Positions 59,161 through 64,000 of a stretch of 64,000 bases of DNA are shown here, piece by piece. Positions within the stretch are counted from its first letter, which is position 1. Each line of letters starts with the position of its first letter. The notes beneath the pieces were generated by a model. The model searched no databases and was not told where the DNA came from. It saw nothing but the letters and a program-made list of their open reading frames with translations. The translations under genes were made by a program, and so were the position numbers. The stretch is from Bacillota bacterium (GTDB taxonomy: Bacteria; Bacillota; Clostridia; Lachnospirales; Lachnospiraceae). The stretch spans positions 1 to 64,000 of the forward strand of contig JAEZKU010000005.1 of assembly GCA_023436065.1 (NCBI GenBank), in the 5' to 3' direction.

Positions 59161-60165
59161 TTAATCAAATTGCGCCGCTTTAACACGCGGATCAATAAAG
59201 CCATAAATAATATCGATAGCAAAGGTTGCTACCAATACCATTATGGTAATGATAAGCGTAGTTGCGGATAGCAGCGGATAATCAGCCATGGTAATTCCCT
59301 GAAGCATGGTGGATCCGAGACCGGGATAGCTGAAAATAACCTCTGCAACCAAAGCACCACCAACCATGGTTCCTAAAGACATGGCAAGACCTGTTACCTG
59401 AGGAAGCATGGCGTTACGAAATACATAACCAACGATCTTTCTATCTTTAATACCGAGAAAACGGCTATATTTTACGTAGTCAGCATTGAGTTCGTAGATT
59501 GCCATGGAACGCATTCCGACTGCCTGGCCACCTACTGAGATGATAACGATTGACCAAAACGGCAGCTGATAATGTGCGATAACTGACTTGATGAAGGTCC
59601 AGCTAAAGTTGGGGATTAAGTCATAACCATAACCGCCGGCAATAGGTGCAATCTTTAGGTTGATAGCGAAAACTACAAGAAGCATAACTGCCATACCGAA
59701 GGCAGGAATACTACTGAAAAACAGGGTAATGGGCATAAGTACCTTATCAAATCCTTTGCGAATATAAGCGGCTAATGCGCCTAGAACGTTCCCGAGCAGC
59801 CAGCCAACGATAATAGCAGGCATCTGCAGGGCTAGGGTCCAACCGATCGCATTTGCTATGATTTCTTTTACCGGGCGGGGATATTGGCTGAAGGATAAGC
59901 CGAAGTCGCCTTTCAATGCATTACCAAAATATTTTACGAATTGTACATACATCGGTTGGTTTGTACCAAACGCCTTTTGATAGCTTTCATAAATTGCCTT
60001 TACCGCAGATGCATCGGAAATACCCTGTGCGGTTCTCGCTGTGATAGCTGCGACAGGATCTCCCGGCATCATTCGAGGGAGTATGAAATTGAGAAGGACG
60101 GCAATGATAAACGTGATAACAAACCACAATATCTTTTTGCCAAAATATTTGCGATAACCTTTCAT
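59161..60165 (-). CDS. ABC permease, Opp/DppB-like
   Basis: A 334-residue permease with TM1 (KKILWFVITFIIAVLLNFIL), the MPGDPVAAI motif right after it, and the GDFGLSFSQYPRPVKEII region typical of DppB. Six helices with the EAA-like loop (ELNADYVKYSRFLGIKDRKI). The gene lies between the binding protein and the DppC-like gene on the same strand; 14 bases to the next start. Start ATG 60165 follows GGAGGTC. Confidence 0.92.
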   Translation of the reverse strand: MKGYRKYFGKKILWFVITFIIAVLLNFILPRMMPGDPVAAITARTAQGISDASAVKAIYESYQKAFGTNQPMYVQFVKYFGNALKGDFGLSFSQYPRPVKEIIANAIGWTLALQMPAIIVGWLLGNVLGALAAYIRKGFDKVLMPITLFFSSIPAFGMAVMLLVVFAINLKIAPIAGGYGYDLIPNFSWTFIKSVIAHYQLPFWSIVIISVGGQAVGMRSMAIYELNADYVKYSRFLGIKDRKIVGYVFRNAMLPQVTGLAMSLGTMVGGALVAEVIFSYPGLGSTMLQGITMADYPLLSATTLIITIMVLVATFAIDIIYGFIDPRVKAAQFD

Positions 60166-60257
60166 GGATGACCTCCAATAATCTTAAATCAGCCATGTTT
60201 CAAGTGCCCCCGAAACATGGCTGAATGTTAGTGTTCAGGTGTTACTGTTTTATGATC

Positions 60258-62159
60258 TTACTGAACCAATGTGATGTTATAGAGACCAGCGATACCATAA
60301 CCATCGCAGAGGATCAACGGAGGAATGTTCTTGCCGTCGCCTGATTCAGGATAGTTGGTCCATACAGACTCGTTCACACAGTGGAACATATTAGGTCTAT
60401 ACATAAGTGAGAAGGAAGGAACTTCTGTTAAGTAAATCTTAACAGCTTCTGTATAGTACTGCTTAAGCTTAGCAGCATCTGTCTCAGCAGGGATTGCCTG
60501 GATCAGCTTATCAGCATCAGCATTGCTGAAGTGGCCCCAGTTACCTGACCAGTTACCTTCGATACCGTTGTACTCGGAGCTCATTAACTGACGGATACGA
60601 TCCCAAGGCTGAGCGGGTGAAGAACTGTTTGTCCACATCATGAAGATGTCATATTCACTCTGAGTAGCTGCAGTAACTACTGTCTGATATACAGACCACT
60701 CAGGATAATTAGTGGTGATTTCGATACCGATATTCTTACCAGCTGCAGCAACGATTTCCATAGCTGCCTGCCAATCGGACCAGCCGTTAGGACAGCAGGA
60801 GTTGAACTTTAAGTTCTGTCCATTAAGTTCACGGATGCCGTCGCCGTCTGTATCAACGATACCAGCATCATCTAATACCTTATTAGCACCAGCAATGTCA
60901 TTGCCAGCCCACTGAAGATCCTTCACTGCATCATGATCAAATGTAGCCTGCTCACCATCAGTAGGATTCATCATGGAACGAGGAACATCCTTGAAGGAAG
61001 GTGACTGACCGGTCATAGCATTCTGGTTGATTGCATCATAGTCAACTGCCATAGCGATAGCTTTACGAACAGCTACGTTATCAAGACCGGGCTTGGAAAG
61101 GTTGAACCAAGCGGTAGGCATGTTAACACAAACACCGTAAGGAGCCTGATCCATGTAAGTGGAGATCGGAAGACCATCCTTTAACCACAGATCCTGGATA
61201 TTAGGAATAAACTGCTGGTCAACATCAACTTCGCCAGCCTTGAAAGCAACTTCTGTTGCTGCGTTATCTGCATAGATTGTATGGCAGATATACTTAGGTG
61301 CAGGTAACTTGCCCCACATGGAAGCATCCTGGCCCCAGTAATTCTTATCACGGATTAATACAACCTTCTGATCATCAGCATAATACTTGGTGTAAGGACC
61401 GGACCAAACAACATCATCACCAGCATCAGCCTTCATCTTATCAGGATCGCCACCTGTACGTGCCTCTAATGCCTGGATCCAAGCCTTCTGGATTACATAA
61501 CACTGACCAAGGTAGGTAGTAACCTGGAAAGGATTGAGGGTCTTGCCCTGATCATCTAATTTAGCCTTAATAAGTACTGTAGAAGGATCAACTGCTTCAA
61601 CAGCTTCGATATAAGGTGAGAAACCGCTACCCTGAGCATTTACAAGCTTAACGTTTGTAGCATAAGTATAAGCAACGTCATCAGCGGTAATCGGAGTACC
61701 ATCACTCCACTTAGCTGTACTCTTAATCTTTACAGTTACTTCAGTACGAGCATCATTCCATACAGGATCTCCGTCTGCAATCAGGGGAGTCAGGGAATTA
61801 TCAAGCATGTTGTACATGTAAAGAGATTCGAACATAAGAGTACGGGAACCGCCACCGGCCTGTGTTACAGCCAAAGCGTTGTTATTGTTGTCGGAAAGGG
61901 GATTCCAACCATTTACGGAACCCCACTGAAGACCACCGTAATACAGTGTCTCAGTTCTAGGTAACTGATTGGGATCAGCATCTGCTGTCTCCTCAGCTGC
62001 AGGTGCTTCCGTAGGTGCTACTGTAGCTTCTGCTGCAGGAGCAGTTGTAGGTGTTGCTGTAGGTTCTGCTTCATTTTTCTTGCCGCAGCCGGTTAAAACG
62101 GTTGCGAGTACCATTACTAATACTAGTAAAATGGCCGTAAATCTTTTACCTCTTAACAT
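60258..62159 (-). CDS. ABC transporter solute-binding lipoprotein (SBP family 5)
   Basis: A 633-residue lipoprotein. The signal LVLVMVLATVLTGCGKK has a lipobox LTGC with Cys25. A Thr/Pro/Ala linker (PTATPTTAPAAEATVAP) leads to the binding domain (family 5 features: ARTEVTVKIKSTAKWSDGTP, ITADDVAYTYATNV, VDYDAINQNAMTGQ). The family binds peptides, but many members in fibre-degrading bacteria bind oligosaccharides. Beside an AraC-GH39 protein a xylo-oligosaccharide or other beta-glycan ligand is likelier. GGAGGG precedes ATG 62159. First gene of the operon. Confidence 0.9.
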   Translation of the reverse strand: MLRGKRFTAILLVLVMVLATVLTGCGKKNEAEPTATPTTAPAAEATVAPTEAPAAEETADADPNQLPRTETLYYGGLQWGSVNGWNPLSDNNNNALAVTQAGGGSRTLMFESLYMYNMLDNSLTPLIADGDPVWNDARTEVTVKIKSTAKWSDGTPITADDVAYTYATNVKLVNAQGSGFSPYIEAVEAVDPSTVLIKAKLDDQGKTLNPFQVTTYLGQCYVIQKAWIQALEARTGGDPDKMKADAGDDVVWSGPYTKYYADDQKVVLIRDKNYWGQDASMWGKLPAPKYICHTIYADNAATEVAFKAGEVDVDQQFIPNIQDLWLKDGLPISTYMDQAPYGVCVNMPTAWFNLSKPGLDNVAVRKAIAMAVDYDAINQNAMTGQSPSFKDVPRSMMNPTDGEQATFDHDAVKDLQWAGNDIAGANKVLDDAGIVDTDGDGIRELNGQNLKFNSCCPNGWSDWQAAMEIVAAAGKNIGIEITTNYPEWSVYQTVVTAATQSEYDIFMMWTNSSSPAQPWDRIRQLMSSEYNGIEGNWSGNWGHFSNADADKLIQAIPAETDAAKLKQYYTEAVKIYLTEVPSFSLMYRPNMFHCVNESVWTNYPESGDGKNIPPLILCDGYGIAGLYNITLVQ

Positions 62160-62654
62160 ATTTACCCTCCTTTAGATTTAGGTCTGTGCCTTAACCTATT
62201 ACCTTTTTTATATAAACATAGTAAACATTATGCCATGCATAAAAAGTTTGGTGGCACCCCCACCTTTTGCTGTGCGGTCAGGCAAAGCATATTCACTATG
62301 CATATATCGCTCCTCGTAACTGTTATATTATTATGTATAATGGTTTGAAAATGTTTTTAACTTCTTACTATCATTTTGTACTATGAACCCTCATAAAAAA
62401 ATCATTTTATTGTTACATTCTAACATCATAAAAAAAAGTTTACCATGCTTTTCTATAGTTTTTGTGTTATAATATACACATGATTTGGTTGTAGTTAAAA
62501 AAGGGTTATAGTTAAAACCTGGTGAAAATCAAAAAATATAGCATATTTTATTCACTTTTCGTAAAACATTTTAATTTATTTTTAATTGCTACCAGAAAAA
62601 ACCGTATATTGTTTAGAAAAAAAACAAATTTCCTGAGGGGAGTGGGAGGTTGTT
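62160..62654. promoter_or_regulatory. Divergent control region of ABC operon and AraC-GH39 gene
   Basis: A 495-base gap. On the minus strand there is a GGTGG (62264-62260)/CCACC (62254-62250) hairpin followed by AAACTTTTT, about 90 bases before the binding protein start: a weak terminator or attenuator. A small TATGC/GCATA hairpin lies at 62229-62241. On the plus strand a TATAAT at about 62468 may be the -10 of the AraC-GH39 gene, although no good -35 is at the right distance. Confidence 0.45.
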
Positions 62655-64000
62655 ATGCAGGAAAACATTGAATTTTCAGCGGATATGCCAATAATTATAG
62701 GCATTCGCAACATTTCCGAGGAGCCAAGGCATTGGCATAACAGAATTGAAATATTTTTAGTTTTGAGCGGAGACTTAAGGATTGTAGTAGAGACAGAAAC
62801 GTATCATCTTACAGAGGATGACATCATCCTGATCAACAGTAATCAAGTACACGAGATTACCAGTAATGATAATGTAACGGTGGTGCTTCAGATTAATTAT
62901 GGATATTTTAAGAAATGGATGGACGAGTCTACCTTTTTCCATTGTAATTCGACGATATTTCATAATAAGACAAAATATGTGGAACTAAAAAGAATGATTG
63001 CACAGCTTGTATATATTAACTATAACGAGACCGAGCATAACGACCTGCTTACCATATCCCTGGCTTATCAGATTGTTCTGGAACTGGTCAGAAATTTCAA
63101 AAGCTTTGAGCATAATCAGTTCAGTCAGAATCCAAAGCACCTGGTACGGCTTCGTACCATCATACAGTATCTGAACAGCAATTATATGGAAAATATATCT
63201 TTGGAGCAGATTGCCGAAAAGGAGTTTTTATCCCCTTCATACTTTTCACACTTTTTTAAGGTTAATATGGGGGTAAGCTTCTTTAACTACCTGACGGGTA
63301 TCCGTATGAACCATGCTGTGAACGATCTGCTGACAACCAATCTTACCATGGAACAGATTGCGGCCAATAACGGCTTCGCAAACTCCCGGTATTTTGTGGA
63401 TTGCTTTAAGAAGAAATATGGGATGCTTCCGAGGGAGTATCGTAAAGAGCATAAGCTGGAGTTGAAGGCGCGATCCGCTAATCCCCTCGGTACGGCCTTT
63501 TACAAAGGATATCTTGTGATGGAACAGCTGGATTACTTAAATAAGCTCGGAGAATATCTGGATATGAAGAATATTAAGAAACCGGGCAATATTATGACGA
63601 GTGTTCCGTGTAGATCCATCGAAATAAATGCTACATCAAATAAGAAAAAACTCAAACACTACTTCAAAACCTTCACCGGTGTCGGACGAGCCAAGGAGCT
63701 TTTGATGGAGCAGGTACGGACTGAACTTGCCACCTTACAGAAGGAGGTTGGCTTTCAATATGTCAAATTCCATGGCCTCCTGGATGATTCCATGATGCTT
63801 TATAATGAGGATCGTTCGGGAAACCCCTACCTGACCTTTCACTATGTGGATGAAATACTGGATTTTTTGATGTCAATTAATCTGAAACCTTTGATTCAAT
63901 TTTCCTTTATGCCAAAGCTGTTAGCAAAGAATCCATCCAATACAATTTTTTATCATCCTTCCATTCTAAGCGAACCAAATAGCAGAGATAATTGGAGATT
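62655..64000 (+). CDS. AraC regulator fused to a GH39-like domain (cut by window end)
   Basis: The open frame starts at ATG 62655 (GGGAGGT seven bases upstream) and runs without stop to the window end (at least 448 codons). Residues ~15-100 are a cupin sensor (EEPRHWHNRIEIFLVLSGDL), ~160-265 an AraC-type HTH pair (ISLEQIAEKEFLSPSYFSHF; MEQIAANNGFANSRYFVDCF, PREYRKEHK). From ~300 the sequence matches the start of a GH39 xylosidase barrel: HYFKTFTGVGRAKELLMEQV, VKFHGLLDDSMMLYNEDRSG and LKPLIQFSFMPKLLA. The NEP motif with the acid/base Glu would lie beyond the edge. Divergent from the ABC operon, which it likely controls. Confidence 0.88.
   Translation, partial: MQENIEFSADMPIIIGIRNISEEPRHWHNRIEIFLVLSGDLRIVVETETYHLTEDDIILINSNQVHEITSNDNVTVVLQINYGYFKKWMDESTFFHCNSTIFHNKTKYVELKRMIAQLVYINYNETEHNDLLTISLAYQIVLELVRNFKSFEHNQFSQNPKHLVRLRTIIQYLNSNYMENISLEQIAEKEFLSPSYFSHFFKVNMGVSFFNYLTGIRMNHAVNDLLTTNLTMEQIAANNGFANSRYFVDCFKKKYGMLPREYRKEHKLELKARSANPLGTAFYKGYLVMEQLDYLNKLGEYLDMKNIKKPGNIMTSVPCRSIEINATSNKKKLKHYFKTFTGVGRAKELLMEQVRTELATLQKEVGFQYVKFHGLLDDSMMLYNEDRSGNPYLTFHYVDEILDFLMSINLKPLIQFSFMPKLLAKNPSNTIFYHPSILSEPNSRDNWR

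Overview
The window looks like chromosome of a spore-forming, anaerobic, fibre-fermenting member of the Firmicutes, probably Lachnospiraceae (Clostridium cluster XIVa). The evidence is indirect: low-to-moderate GC, strong AAGGAGG-type ribosome binding sites, [FeFe]-hydrogenase maturases, a split GlgC/GlgD glycogen system, a CotF-like coat protein and a LysM-GH18 spore cortex enzyme, and many hemicellulose glycosidases. No rRNA, tRNA, CRISPR array, phage or intact insertion sequence was seen.

Layout. 1-2.2 kb: an unknown membrane-anchored protein, then a probable independent small RNA with its own promoter and terminator. 2.2-6.2 kb: hydE-hydG-hydF, the complete H-cluster maturation set, without a hydrogenase structural gene. 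6.2-6.9 kb: two decayed GNAT fragments and the first copy of a palindromic repeat. 6.9-9.4 kb: a WG-repeat/DUF3298 protein and a CDP-alcohol phosphatidyltransferase. 9.5-17.1 kb: glycogen operon glgB-glgC-glgD-glgA-glgA2. 17.1-22.5 kb: second palindrome copy, coat protein, diguanylate cyclase, a short MutS2-like ATPase behind a long attenuator-type leader, and a MarR regulator. 22.5-31.7 kb: glucuronoxylan-oligomer module (GH43, AraC, GH3, GH67, UxuB). 31.9-37.7 kb: third palindrome copy, YyaL, orphan Phd antitoxin, EFR1 flavoprotein, HxlR, a broken methyltransferase and a CYP152 peroxygenase. 37.7-49.1 kb: SleL-like enzyme, LysR with OadG/OadB-like genes, SIMPL, tautomerase, phosphoesterase, GNAT-YoaP, secreted CAP protein, GYF protein and a Ca2+/H+ exchanger. 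49.3-55.8 kb: GH2, AraC, GH3. 56-64 kb: a five-gene Opp/Dpp-type ABC importer on the minus strand, divergent from an AraC-GH39 fusion cut off by the window end.

How the genes fit together. The glycosidases have no signal peptides, so they probably act inside the cell on oligosaccharides brought in by transporters. GH67 releases (4-O-methyl)glucuronic acid, GH43 and GH3 cut xylose/arabinose residues, and UxuB feeds uronate carbon into central metabolism. Surplus glucose-1-phosphate can be stored by the glg operon, and reductant leaves as H2 through the hydrogenase that HydEFG matures. Three AraC-type regulators sit beside their target modules.

Most notable: (1) a family of three 150-164 bp near-perfect palindromes, each between convergent genes, with arm mismatches conserved between copies; (2) a ~325-nt leader with a 12-codon peptide and terminator ahead of a MutS2-like gene lacking Smr; (3) a 10-bp stem that buries the yyaL ribosome binding site; (4) an unassigned ~200-nt RNA upstream of hydE; (5) an AraC-GH39 fusion regulator; (6) a GlgA paralogue with altered KTGGL motif.
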